The translations under genes were made by a program, and so were the position numbers. The notes beneath the pieces are model-generated. The model was not told the origin of the DNA. It did not search any database and saw nothing but the letters and a program-made list of their open reading frames with translations. A DNA stretch of 42,965 bases. Origin: Pseudomonas sp. (GTDB taxonomy: Bacteria; Pseudomonadota; Gammaproteobacteria; Pseudomonadales; Pseudomonadaceae). Every line of letters begins with the position of its first letter. The first letter of the stretch is position 1. Positions 16,685 through 23,844 of the stretch are shown here, one piece after another. The stretch is from positions 1 through 42,965 of the forward strand of contig JAUVYN010000022.1 of the NCBI GenBank assembly GCA_030603065.1, read 5' to 3'.

Positions 16685-17707
16685 TCAGGCTGATGCAGGC
16701 TCGCTGCGGCACCAGCCAGCCAGCGCGTCGATCCACTGCGGATGGTCATTCATGCAGGGAATCAGCACCAGCTCCTCGCCCCCTGCTTCGATGAACTGCT
16801 CCCGTGCCCGGTCACCAATTTCTTCCAGCGTCTCGATGCAGTCAGCGGTAAACGCCGGACACATCACCAGCAATCGCTTGACGCCCCGGGCGGCAAGCTC
16901 ATCGATGCGTTGCTCGGTGTAGGGCTCGATCCACTTGTCGCGGCCCAGACGCGACTGGAATGCCAGCGACCACTGGTCGTCGCCCAGTCCCATGCGGGCC
17001 GCAAAAGCTTTGCTGACCGACACGCATTGGGCGCGGTAACAGGTCGCGTGCGCCACCGAGGGGCGGTCGCAGCAATCCGGAAAGCTCAGACAATGGCTCT
17101 TGGTCGGGTCCGCCTTGCGCAGATGGCGTTCCGGCAAGCCGTGATAGCTCATCAGCAAATGATCGAAGGGCCGCTGCAGATGGGGTTCGGCACTGGCCAC
17201 CAGCGCATCCATGTAGGCCGGACGGTCATGGAAGGCCGGCACGACCGTCAGCCGGACCTTCAGCCTGTGTGCGGCTATCACCCGCTGCGCTTCACGAATA
17301 GAGGTGGTGGTGGTGCTGTCCGCATGCTGGGGATATTGCGGAATGAACAGTATTTCACGTAGTCCGGGGCGCTCGGCCAACGCCAGGATACCCCTCTCGA
17401 TCGAAGGTTCGCCGTAGCGCATCGCCAGTTCCACCGGCATGTCCAGACGCGCCTGAAGCGCCTGTTGAACACGGCGACTGATCACCACCAAAGGCGAGCC
17501 GTCCTCCCACCAGATACTGGCATAGGCTTCAGCCGACTTCTTCGGCCGCACGGCGAGGATGATCCCCACCAGCAGCCTGCGTAACGGCCATGGCAGATCG
17601 ACCACATAGGGATCCATCAGAAACTGGTTGAGGTAACGACGCACATCGGCCACCTCGGTACTGGCCGGAGAGCCGAGATTAACCAGTAACACTCCTCGTT
17701 CAGACAT
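16685..17707 (-). CDS. hemH: Ferrochelatase (protoporphyrin ferrochelatase)
   Basis: Inserts ferrous iron into protoporphyrin IX, the last step of heme synthesis in this lineage. The 340-residue protein has the catalytic His in SYHGLPERH (His189) and the metal/proton-channel Glu residues in CPAFTADCIETLEEIG (about 288-297), plus LVNLGSPAS at the N terminus. A Cys-rich insert (SHCLSFPDCCDRP ... ATCYRAQC) lies after the catalytic His. It starts only 17 bases after the stop of the TIGR01777 gene on the same strand, so the two are probably co-transcribed from the promoter region at 18744-18772. That promoter overlaps a LitR/PplR-type box, which would tie removal of a photosensitising porphyrin to light (inference). 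Confidence 0.95.
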   Translation of the reverse strand: MSERGVLLVNLGSPASTEVADVRRYLNQFLMDPYVVDLPWPLRRLLVGIILAVRPKKSAEAYASIWWEDGSPLVVISRRVQQALQARLDMPVELAMRYGEPSIERGILALAERPGLREILFIPQYPQHADSTTTTSIREAQRVIAAHRLKVRLTVVPAFHDRPAYMDALVASAEPHLQRPFDHLLMSYHGLPERHLRKADPTKSHCLSFPDCCDRPSVAHATCYRAQCVSVSKAFAARMGLGDDQWSLAFQSRLGRDKWIEPYTEQRIDELAARGVKRLLVMCPAFTADCIETLEEIGDRAREQFIEAGGEELVLIPCMNDHPQWIDALAGWCRSEPASA

Positions 17708-17724
17708 TCAGGACCACTCCACTC

Positions 17725-18624
17725 TCAATGTTCGCCAACGACGTCTTTCAGGGCCTGATCCAACTGCGAGAACTGGAACCGGTAGCCCACTTCCTGCAGC
17801 CGGGCCGGCCGCGCATTCTGCCCCATCAGCAGAAGTGTTGCCATCTCTCCCAGCCCAGCCTTGAGCACCAGCGCCGGTACCGGGAATATGGCAGGCCTGT
17901 GCAGCGTGGCAGCCAATGTACTGGTGAACTCGCGGTTGGTGACCGGATTCGGGGCGGTGGCGTTGAACACGCCCTTCAAGTCCGCATGTCGAAGCAGATG
18001 CAGGATTATGCCTACTTCATCATCCAGATGAACCCAAGACATGTATTGCTGACCCGAGCCGAGGCGCCCGCCCAGACCAAGGCGAAACGGCAGAAGCATG
18101 CGCTTCAGGAATCCCTCTCCTGGAGCCAGCACCAACCCCGTACGAACCAGGCAGACACGCACACCGTGCGCACTGGCCCGCCGCGCCGCCGCCTCCCAGG
18201 CATCGCAAAGCGTATGAGTGTAGGCCGGCCGCGCAGCGGAGTCCTCGGTGAGCGGAAGCTCACCCCCGTCGCCGTACCAGCCCACCGCCGAGCCGCTGAT
18301 CAGAGTGGCAGGCTTCTCACTGCGCTGATCGATCCAGGCGACCAGTCGCTCGGTCAGCGAAACGCGGCTGGCCCATAGTTCAGCCTTGCGCTTGGCGGTC
18401 CAGGGGCGATCTGCGATGGGCGCCCCCGCCAGATTCACCACCGCATCGACCTGCTCGTCGCCCAATTCCACGCGGTTGGCGATGCCCCGCGCTCCGTTGC
18501 CACAGAGGTTACCGACCTGCGCCGGCCTGCGGCTCAACACCGTGACCTGATCGCCTGAAGCCAGCAGCCGATGTGACAAATGCCGCCCTATGAGGCCGGT
18601 CCCTCCTGTGATCAATACATGCAT
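17725..18624 (-). CDS. TIGR01777-family epimerase/oxidoreductase (YfcH-like)
   Basis: A 299-residue extended short-chain dehydrogenase-like protein. It begins with the nucleotide-binding motif MHVLITGGTGLIG and contains VVNLAGAPIADRPW, SGSAVGWYGDGGE, RTGLVLAPGEG and the C-terminal DUF1731-like QEVGYRFQF, all typical of TIGR01777/YfcH. The reaction is unknown. Start ATG 18624 is chosen at the nucleotide fold with GAGG about five bases upstream; the frame is open back to 18801, but that part is not protein-like. It lies 17 bases before hemH and is divergent from the renalase-like gene across a putative light-response operator. Confidence 0.88.
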   Translation of the reverse strand: MHVLITGGTGLIGRHLSHRLLASGDQVTVLSRRPAQVGNLCGNGARGIANRVELGDEQVDAVVNLAGAPIADRPWTAKRKAELWASRVSLTERLVAWIDQRSEKPATLISGSAVGWYGDGGELPLTEDSAARPAYTHTLCDAWEAAARRASAHGVRVCLVRTGLVLAPGEGFLKRMLLPFRLGLGGRLGSGQQYMSWVHLDDEVGIILHLLRHADLKGVFNATAPNPVTNREFTSTLAATLHRPAIFPVPALVLKAGLGEMATLLLMGQNARPARLQEVGYRFQFSQLDQALKDVVGEH

Positions 18625-18743
18625 GGCGACCTCACGTTTACGGAAAGGAACTATCTTTAAGGGGACCATCATGCGTATGGCGTCCGGAAAAAAGCATATC
18701 AGTACTGGCCGCCGGTGACTTGCGGTCAGTTCACATATGGTGG

Positions 18744-18772
18744 ATGCTATACACGTAATATGATTTGTACAA
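18744..18772 (-). promoter_or_regulatory. Putative minus-strand promoter for TIGR01777-hemH
   Basis: Read on the minus strand: -35 TTGTAC (plus 18767-18772), a 17-base spacer, and -10 TAGCAT (plus 18744-18749). The LitR/PplR-type box at 18748-18771 fills this space, the arrangement expected for MerR-family control. The leader to the ATG at 18624 would be roughly 110 bases. Confidence 0.45.
18748..18771. promoter_or_regulatory. Putative LitR/PplR-type light-response operator 1
   Basis: TATACA (18748-18753), twelve bases, TGTACA (18766-18771). This is an exact match to the box T(G/A)TACA-N12-TGTA(C/T)A that I recall for the class II LitR regulators (PplR) of Pseudomonas putida. It lies between divergent genes for a TIGR01777 protein (with hemH) and a renalase-like flavoprotein. 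A -10-like TATGAT (18759-18764) facing the renalase gene also falls inside it. Confidence 0.6.
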
Positions 18773-18803
18773 GTTATGAAGAACTTTTCGGAATGAAGCA
18801 TTC

Positions 18804-19781
18804 ATGAATTCTTTGAACATCGCGGTAATCGGCGCAGGCATGGCCGGAATCAGTGCTGGTCGCGCCCTGCGCGAGGCCGGCCACCAGATAACCCTGTTCG
18901 ACAAGTCCAGAGGCAGCGGCGGGCGCATGAGCAGCCGACGAACCGATTCGGGCAGCTTCGACATGGGTGCCCAGTACTTTACAGCCCGGGAAGGAGCCTT
19001 TCGTCAGCATCTTCATCAGTGGCTTGAGCAGGGCTGGGTCGCTGAATGGGCACCGCGACTGTACATGTTCGACGAACGGGGGTTGACGGAGTCACCGGAC
19101 GACCAACCGCGCTACGTCGGCCTACCACGGATGACTGGCCTTTCCCGCGGGCTGCTCGGCGACCTTCCGCTGGTCAGCCAGACCCGCATTACTCAACTGC
19201 AGCATGACGAACCGGGACACTGGACCCTGCTCGACGACACCGGAGGCGCTCACGGCCCCTTCGACCGAGTGGTGGTAGCTGCGCCGGCCCCCCAGGCCGC
19301 AGCGCTGCTCGAGGTGGCTCCCTCACTGGCGCAGGCCGCAGCATCTGCCTCCATGGAGGCAGGCTGGACTCTCGCGCTTTCATTCAAGGATGCATTGCTC
19401 ACCCCGGTGGAAGCCTGCTTCGTACGCAGCGGTCCGATCGACTGGATCAGTCGCGACAGCAGCAAACCAGGTCGCTCGGGAGACGACAACTGGGTCGTTC
19501 AGTCAACACCCGAATGGGCGGCGCAGCATCTTGACGCCACGCCGGAAGAAGTCGCCCTGGAGCTCACCGGCGCGCTGGGCTACGTACTCGGCTTCGACAT
19601 CCCTGCGGCGCATTACCGCCACGCTCACCGCTGGCTATATGCCCGGCCGGCGACTATCAACAACTGGGGCGCACTGGCGGCGCCGGCTATGGGCCTATAC
19701 GTCTGCGGCGACTGGTGTCTCGGCGGTCGGCTGGAAAACGCCTGGCTCAGCGGCATGCAGGTCGCGCGCACGCTGACCTGA
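18804..19781 (+). CDS. Renalase-like FAD-dependent NAD(P)H-isomer oxidase
   Basis: A 325-residue soluble flavoprotein. The FAD dinucleotide fold (IAVIGAGMAGISAGRALREAG) starts at residue 5, followed by FDKSRGSGGRMSSRR and FDMGAQYFTARE, a block I recognise from bacterial renalase of Pseudomonas. The C-terminal FAD-contacting part is YVCGDWCLGGRLENAWLSG. Bacterial renalase oxidises 2- and 6-dihydro isomers of NAD(P)H back to NAD(P), a metabolite-repair role; an unrelated amine-oxidase activity is the alternative. The ATG at 18804 is preceded by weak GAAG/GGAA. The next gene begins one base after its stop. The upstream box at 18748 suggests light or photo-oxidative control. Confidence 0.85.
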   Translation: MNSLNIAVIGAGMAGISAGRALREAGHQITLFDKSRGSGGRMSSRRTDSGSFDMGAQYFTAREGAFRQHLHQWLEQGWVAEWAPRLYMFDERGLTESPDDQPRYVGLPRMTGLSRGLLGDLPLVSQTRITQLQHDEPGHWTLLDDTGGAHGPFDRVVVAAPAPQAAALLEVAPSLAQAAASASMEAGWTLALSFKDALLTPVEACFVRSGPIDWISRDSSKPGRSGDDNWVVQSTPEWAAQHLDATPEEVALELTGALGYVLGFDIPAAHYRHAHRWLYARPATINNWGALAAPAMGLYVCGDWCLGGRLENAWLSGMQVARTLT

Positions 19782-19782
19782 C

Positions 19783-19998
19783 ATGCGTCACCTTAATCCG
19801 CGCAAGCTCATGCATTCCAAATGGACCGCATGTCACCCTGCCAATCGTGAGCGCCACTTCATGGTGGTGAGTTGTATCGAAGACGACCTTGGCGACATCG
19901 TCGAAGTCGAGCTCGAGGCAGTGCTTACGAAACGCGTCCAGCGACTGCCTTGGCAGACTCTGCGAAATGAAGAAGCATGGTATCAAGGTTGGCAATGA
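19783..19998 (+). CDS. TIGR02450-family small Trp-rich protein
   Basis: A 71-residue soluble protein matching the small tryptophan-rich family TIGR02450: NPRKLMHSKWTACHPANRE (core of the family), then HFMVVSCIEDD and a C-terminal Trp pair in LPWQTL and AWYQGWQ. Function is unknown. It begins one base after the renalase-like gene and must be translated from the same mRNA. In gene neighbourhoods I recall the family near photolyases and photo-stress genes, which agrees with this location, but I cannot check that here. The 93 bases after it hold the promoter/operator of the rudS-phr operon. Confidence 0.8.
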   Translation: MRHLNPRKLMHSKWTACHPANRERHFMVVSCIEDDLGDIVEVELEAVLTKRVQRLPWQTLRNEEAWYQGWQ

Positions 19999-20024
19999 AT
20001 CCCATCGGAACGTATTCAAAAAAC

Positions 20025-20052
20025 TTGTACAAACCCACCAGAGGTGTAGACT
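20025..20052 (+). promoter_or_regulatory. Putative promoter of the rudS-phr operon
   Basis: -35 TTGTAC (20025-20030), 16-base spacer, -10 TAGACT (20047-20052). The -35 is identical to that proposed for the TIGR01777-hemH promoter. TGTACA (20026-20031) and TGTAGA (20045-20050) inside it form an imperfect copy of the light-response box, spaced 13 instead of 12. Transcription would begin near 20059, inside the next operator. Confidence 0.45.
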
Positions 20053-20055
20053 AAT

Positions 20056-20083
20056 CCTATACAAGACAATCACCTTGTATAGG
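20056..20083. promoter_or_regulatory. Putative LitR/PplR-type light-response operator 2 (perfect dyad)
   Basis: CCTATACAAG (20056-20065) and CTTGTATAGG (20074-20083) are perfect 10-base inverted arms around an 8-base spacer. Within it TATACA-N12-TGTATA (20058-20081) is an exact match to the recalled PplR box. It overlaps the expected transcription start and the first bases of the AGGAG ribosome site (20081-20085) of rudS, so bound protein would block initiation; the dyad in RNA could also mask the ribosome site. Confidence 0.65.
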
Positions 20084-20091
20084 AGTCTACC

Positions 20092-21081
20092 GTGACCGAA
20101 TTACAACCCCAGGCCACCCCTGCGTCACCACCCGAACGCATACCGGTCGGGATCAGTCACTGCCTGCTTGGCGCTGAAGTCCGCTTCAACGGTGGACATA
20201 AGCACTCTTCCCTGTGTACCGGGACGCTGGGCACCCTGTTCGCCTATGTTCCATTCTGTCCGGAAGTCGCCATCGGCATGGGTACACCGCGCCAGGCAAT
20301 CCGCCTGGTTGGCGACCCGACTTCCCCTCGGGTGGTCGGAACGCGCGATGCCAGTCTGGATGTGACCGAGCCGTTGCAGAGAGAAGGTTCGACCGCCCTC
20401 GCCCGGCACCCTGAGCTGCGCGGGTTCATTCTGATGCAGAAGTCGCCCAGTTGTGGCATGGAGCGCGTCAAGGTCTACGATGACGACGGCAACCGTCCTC
20501 CGGAGGCCGCCGGCAGCGGAGCCTTCGCAGCTGCGCTGATGCGCAGCGACCCTCTCCTTCCGGTAGAAGAGGAAGGTCGCCTCAACGATCCGGTGCTGCG
20601 CGAGAACTTCGTCACTCGAGTCATCATTTACGCCCAATGGCGGGCCCTGCTCGAGGCGGGACTCAGCGCCGGCGCACTTGTCGAATTCCACACCCGCCAC
20701 AAGTATCTGCTGATGGCTCATCAGCGCGACCTGTATCAGGCCATGGGCCGACTGGTAGCTGGGTTTGGCCAGGCGGACCACAAGGAAGTTGCGGCCAGTT
20801 ATGGCGCACTGCTGATGCAGTGCCTGCGCACACGGGCCAACCGTCGCAGCCACAGCAATGTGCTCCAGCACATGGCCGGACATTTCAAGCGCGCCCTGGG
20901 AAGGGCGGAAAAACAGGAACTGCAGGAGCTGATAGTCCAGTATCGCAACGGGCTGGTTCCACTGGTTGTTCCCATGACCCTGCTGAAGCACCACCTGCTT
21001 CGACATCCGGACCCCTTCTTACTGCGGCAGGCCTATCTGCAGCCGCATCCGGCCGAGCTGAGCCTGCGCAATGCGATATAG
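20092..21081 (+). CDS. rudS: RudS-type tRNA 4-thiouridine desulfidase (TudS/DUF523 + DUF1722 fusion)
   Basis: A 329-residue fusion. Residues about 18-165 are a TudS (DUF523) domain with the three Cys expected to hold a [4Fe-4S] cluster: Cys24 (SHCLLGAEVRFNGG), Cys56 (FCPEVAIGMGTPR) and Cys121 (QKSPSCG). Residues about 192-310 are DUF1722/YbgA (HTRHKYLLMAHQ at 200-211). This architecture is RudS, reported to remove sulfur from 4-thiouridine in tRNA, with DUF1722 binding tRNA; s4U is the near-UV chromophore behind UVA growth delay. Start is GTG 20092, six bases after AGGAG. It heads the operon with the MerR regulator nine bases downstream and phr next; E. coli similarly has ybgA beside phr. Light control is inferred from operator 2. 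Confidence 0.88.
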   Translation: MTELQPQATPASPPERIPVGISHCLLGAEVRFNGGHKHSSLCTGTLGTLFAYVPFCPEVAIGMGTPRQAIRLVGDPTSPRVVGTRDASLDVTEPLQREGSTALARHPELRGFILMQKSPSCGMERVKVYDDDGNRPPEAAGSGAFAAALMRSDPLLPVEEEGRLNDPVLRENFVTRVIIYAQWRALLEAGLSAGALVEFHTRHKYLLMAHQRDLYQAMGRLVAGFGQADHKEVAASYGALLMQCLRTRANRRSHSNVLQHMAGHFKRALGRAEKQELQELIVQYRNGLVPLVVPMTLLKHHLLRHPDPFLLRQAYLQPHPAELSLRNAI

Positions 21082-21090
21082 GGGACAGCA

Positions 21091-21993
21091 ATGACACCGC
21101 GCGTCGATGGGCTACTGCCGATCCGCGAAGTGGCTCGACTCACCGGAGTGAACGCCGTCACCCTGCGCGCATGGGAACGGCGCTACGGGCTGATCGAACC
21201 CCATCGGACCGAAAAGGGCCATCGCCTGTACTCGCCGGACAACCTCGACCGGGTCCGCGCCATCCTGACCTGGCTGTCCAGGGGGGTGAATGTGGGTCAG
21301 GTCAAGGGACTGCTGGAGCAGGAATGCGCGCAGACCGCAAGCTCTGGCGAGGCACCCTGGGGAATGTTGCGGAACGAGCTGCTTGAGGGCCTGCGCCGCT
21401 TTAACATGAGCCCGTTCGAACAGCAGCTCCAGCGATATCGCGAGCATTACTGCAGCATGCTGATCTGCGAACAGGTCTTCGAGCCGCTGCTGGCACATGT
21501 GCAGCAGCGTTGGCAAGGGCAGTTCGGCAGCCAACTCGAAGAAGTCTTCTTCCATACCTGGCTGCGCGATCAGATAGCCGCCTGGATGCGCTCGTGCAGC
21601 AGTACTGAAACCAGACGCGTCGTGCTGGCCAACCTCTCGACAGAGCACTATGCGCCAGCGATGTGGCTGCTGGCTGCGCTGCTGGCCGACCAGGGGGTCG
21701 CCGTCAGCCTGCTCGAATGGGAGTTTCCGGCGAGCGAGCTGACCCTGCTGCACGACCAGAGCTCACTCTGCGCGGTGGTGTTCTACAGCAGCCAGGCCCT
21801 CCCCTCCCACCAGCTGAAGCGACACCTGCCAAAGCTCAACCGACACCTGCCCGGCGGCCTGTTCATGGCCGGCCCCGCGGCGGTCATTCATCGGGAACAC
21901 TGGATGGCACTGGGGATCGGCAATCTCGGAACACTACCGTCTGCTGCATGCCGCCAGCTGATACAGACCTTAAAGGGCGCGGAAAATGACTGA
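21091..21993 (+). CDS. MerR-family regulator with degenerate cobalamin-binding domain (class II LitR/PplR-like)
   Basis: Predicted DNA-binding regulator, 300 residues. The N-terminal MerR winged helix (about 9-75) reads LPIREVARLTGVNAVTLRAWERR then YGLIEPHRTEKGHRLYS. A helical bundle follows (about 90-170) and a cobalamin-binding-like Rossmann domain (about 176-295). In the latter the usual E/D-x-H-x-x-G loop has become T-E-H-Y-A-P around His186, and no W-x9-E-H capping motif is visible. Photo-sensing by adenosylcobalamin as in CarH is therefore unlikely. This fits class II LitR (PplR) proteins, which in P. putida depend on separate LOV photoreceptors; none is in this window. It probably represses its own operon through the boxes at 20056 and 18748. 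Its stop overlaps the phr start by eight bases. Confidence 0.85.
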   Translation: MTPRVDGLLPIREVARLTGVNAVTLRAWERRYGLIEPHRTEKGHRLYSPDNLDRVRAILTWLSRGVNVGQVKGLLEQECAQTASSGEAPWGMLRNELLEGLRRFNMSPFEQQLQRYREHYCSMLICEQVFEPLLAHVQQRWQGQFGSQLEEVFFHTWLRDQIAAWMRSCSSTETRRVVLANLSTEHYAPAMWLLAALLADQGVAVSLLEWEFPASELTLLHDQSSLCAVVFYSSQALPSHQLKRHLPKLNRHLPGGLFMAGPAAVIHREHWMALGIGNLGTLPSAACRQLIQTLKGAEND

Positions 21994-23419
21994 AGCAACC
22001 CAACTGGTCTGGCTGCGCGCCGACCTCAGACTGCACGACAACACCGCGTTATGGAATGCATCGCGACGCGGCCCGGTAGTGGTCGTCTATTGCCTCACAC
22101 CACAAACCTGGCGCGAACATGACGACGCGCCCATCAAACTGGATTTCTGGTTGCGGAATCTGAAGGCTCTGGCCGAGCAACTCGCGCAAGTCAACATTCC
22201 GCTGCGAATACTTGAGGTGCCCGCCTGGCGCGACTGCCCCCAGGCCCTGACGGCTCTGGCAGGCGAAACGGGTAGCACAGGCCTCTGGTTCAATGACGAA
22301 TATGGCATTCATGAACAACGGCGCGACGCCGCAGTTAGCGCAGCATGTGAAGCTGCGGGCCTGGAATGCCACAGATTCGTCGACCAGACGCTATTTCGGC
22401 CGGGTAGCCTACTGACCCAGGCAGGCACGATGTTCAAGGTATACAGCCAGTTTCGCAGGGCAGCCTACCGCGAACTGCGTGCCAGCCTTCCTGCATGCTG
22501 CCCGCCACCAGTTGCCCAGCCGCGGCTCGCCCTTGCTTCGGACCCGGTACCGGACCTTGTGCCAGGATTAGTTGCCTGCGACGAGTCTCAGCGCTGTCTC
22601 TGGCCGGCTGGAGAAGAGCCCGCCAACCGGCGCTTGCAGGCTTTTTGCGAGTCCAGCATAGCCGACTATGATAACGATCGCGATCTGCCGGCGGTGGATG
22701 GTACGAGCCGGCTGTCCGCCTACCTAACCGCTGGTGTGCTTTCCCCCCGCCAGTGTCTGCATGCGGCTCTGGCTGTCAATCAGGGCGAATTCGACGGGGG
22801 CAATCCCGGAATTGTCAGCTGGATCAATGAACTTCTCTGGCGCGAATTCTACAAGCACATTCTGGTGTGCTATCCGCAGGTGTCCCGCGGCCGCGCCTTT
22901 CAACCGCATACCGAGTCGCTACGCTGGCGCCAAGACCCGGCCGGCCTGAAAGCCTGGCAGGAAGGCCAGACCGGCATACCAATCATCGATGCCGGAATGC
23001 GTCAGCTGAAGGCGACCGGCTGGATGCACAACCGCCTGCGCATGCTCACCGCGATGTTTCTCACCAAAAATCTTCTGATCGACTGGCGCGAGGGCGAACG
23101 CTGGTTCATGCAGAACCTGGTCGATGGCGACCTGGCAGCCAACAACGGCGGCTGGCAATGGAGCGCTTCCACCGGCACCGATGCAGCGCCCTACTTTCGC
23201 ATATTCAATCCGGTCACCCAGTCGGAGAAGTTCGATCCCGAGGGTGCCTACATTCGCAAGTGGGTCCCGGAGCTATCCGGCGTAAAGGGCAAGCAAATCC
23301 ATCAGCCCGTGTCACCCGACCTCTTCGGAGGCAGTGGTTACCCCGCCCCCATCGTCGACCTCAGACAATCCCGCCAGCGAGCGCTGGACGCGTTCAAATC
23401 GTTGGGAGATCGGCCATGA
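21986..23419 (+). CDS. phr: Deoxyribodipyrimidine photolyase (class I CPD photolyase)
   Basis: Light-driven repair of cyclobutane pyrimidine dimers. The 477-residue enzyme has the N-terminal antenna-cofactor domain (LVWLRADLRLHDNTALW) and the C-terminal FAD/DNA-binding domain with ELLWREFYKHIL, GWMHNRLRMLTAMFLTKNLL, the WREGERWFMQNLVDGDLAAN block and SASTGTDAAPYFRIFNP. The Trp residues of the electron-transfer chain appear to be kept. Length is typical for the E. coli type. It is coupled by overlap to the regulator upstream (eight bases) and the NTF2-like gene downstream (ATGA), so expression should follow the operon promoter. In P. putida phrB is a light-induced LitR target, which agrees with the operator found here. 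Confidence 0.97.
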   Translation: MTEATQLVWLRADLRLHDNTALWNASRRGPVVVVYCLTPQTWREHDDAPIKLDFWLRNLKALAEQLAQVNIPLRILEVPAWRDCPQALTALAGETGSTGLWFNDEYGIHEQRRDAAVSAACEAAGLECHRFVDQTLFRPGSLLTQAGTMFKVYSQFRRAAYRELRASLPACCPPPVAQPRLALASDPVPDLVPGLVACDESQRCLWPAGEEPANRRLQAFCESSIADYDNDRDLPAVDGTSRLSAYLTAGVLSPRQCLHAALAVNQGEFDGGNPGIVSWINELLWREFYKHILVCYPQVSRGRAFQPHTESLRWRQDPAGLKAWQEGQTGIPIIDAGMRQLKATGWMHNRLRMLTAMFLTKNLLIDWREGERWFMQNLVDGDLAANNGGWQWSASTGTDAAPYFRIFNPVTQSEKFDPEGAYIRKWVPELSGVKGKQIHQPVSPDLFGGSGYPAPIVDLRQSRQRALDAFKSLGDRP

Positions 23420-23844
23420 CGTGCACCGCTGCGGAACGCTTCGCGGAGGGCTTCGCTGCCATTGGCAGGGACAACCTTTCGAAACTGACGGATCTCTATC
23501 ACGACGACCTGGTGTTCACCGACCCCCTGCACGAGATACACGGGCTAGCTGCGATGCACGCCTACTGCGCCAACCTGTACGCGAATGTCAGCGAGACACG
23601 TTTCGACTTTCAGCACTGTCAGCAGCTAAACGAAACCGACGCAGTGCTGCGCTGGACCATGACCTTCAGACACCCGCGCCTCGGGGGCGGAAAGCCGATC
23701 AGCCTGGATGGCTGCAGCTTCCTGACCTTTCGCGGCGACAAGGTGTGCCGCCACCGGGACTATTTCGATGCAGGCGCCCTGCTCTACGAGCACTTGCCGG
23801 TACTGGGCGCCATCATCGGCTGGCTTAAAGGGAGACTGGCATGA
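23416..23844 (+). CDS. NTF2-like / SnoaL-like protein
   Basis: A 142-residue soluble protein with the cone-shaped NTF2/SnoaL fold pattern: an N-terminal helix (RFAEGFAAIGRDNLSKLTDLY), then HDDLVFTDPLHEIHGLAAM, a curved-sheet region with WTMTFRHP, and FRGDKVCRHRDYFDAGALLYE near the end. Such proteins bind small hydrophobic ligands or act as isomerases or hydrolases; the substrate is unknown. It recurs in this gene set (photolyase, dehydrogenase, amine oxidase, DUF1365, methyltransferase), which suggests a step or a chaperone role in fatty-acyl modification. It overlaps phr and the downstream dehydrogenase by four bases each (ATGA). Confidence 0.8.
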   Translation: MTCTAAERFAEGFAAIGRDNLSKLTDLYHDDLVFTDPLHEIHGLAAMHAYCANLYANVSETRFDFQHCQQLNETDAVLRWTMTFRHPRLGGGKPISLDGCSFLTFRGDKVCRHRDYFDAGALLYEHLPVLGAIIGWLKGRLA

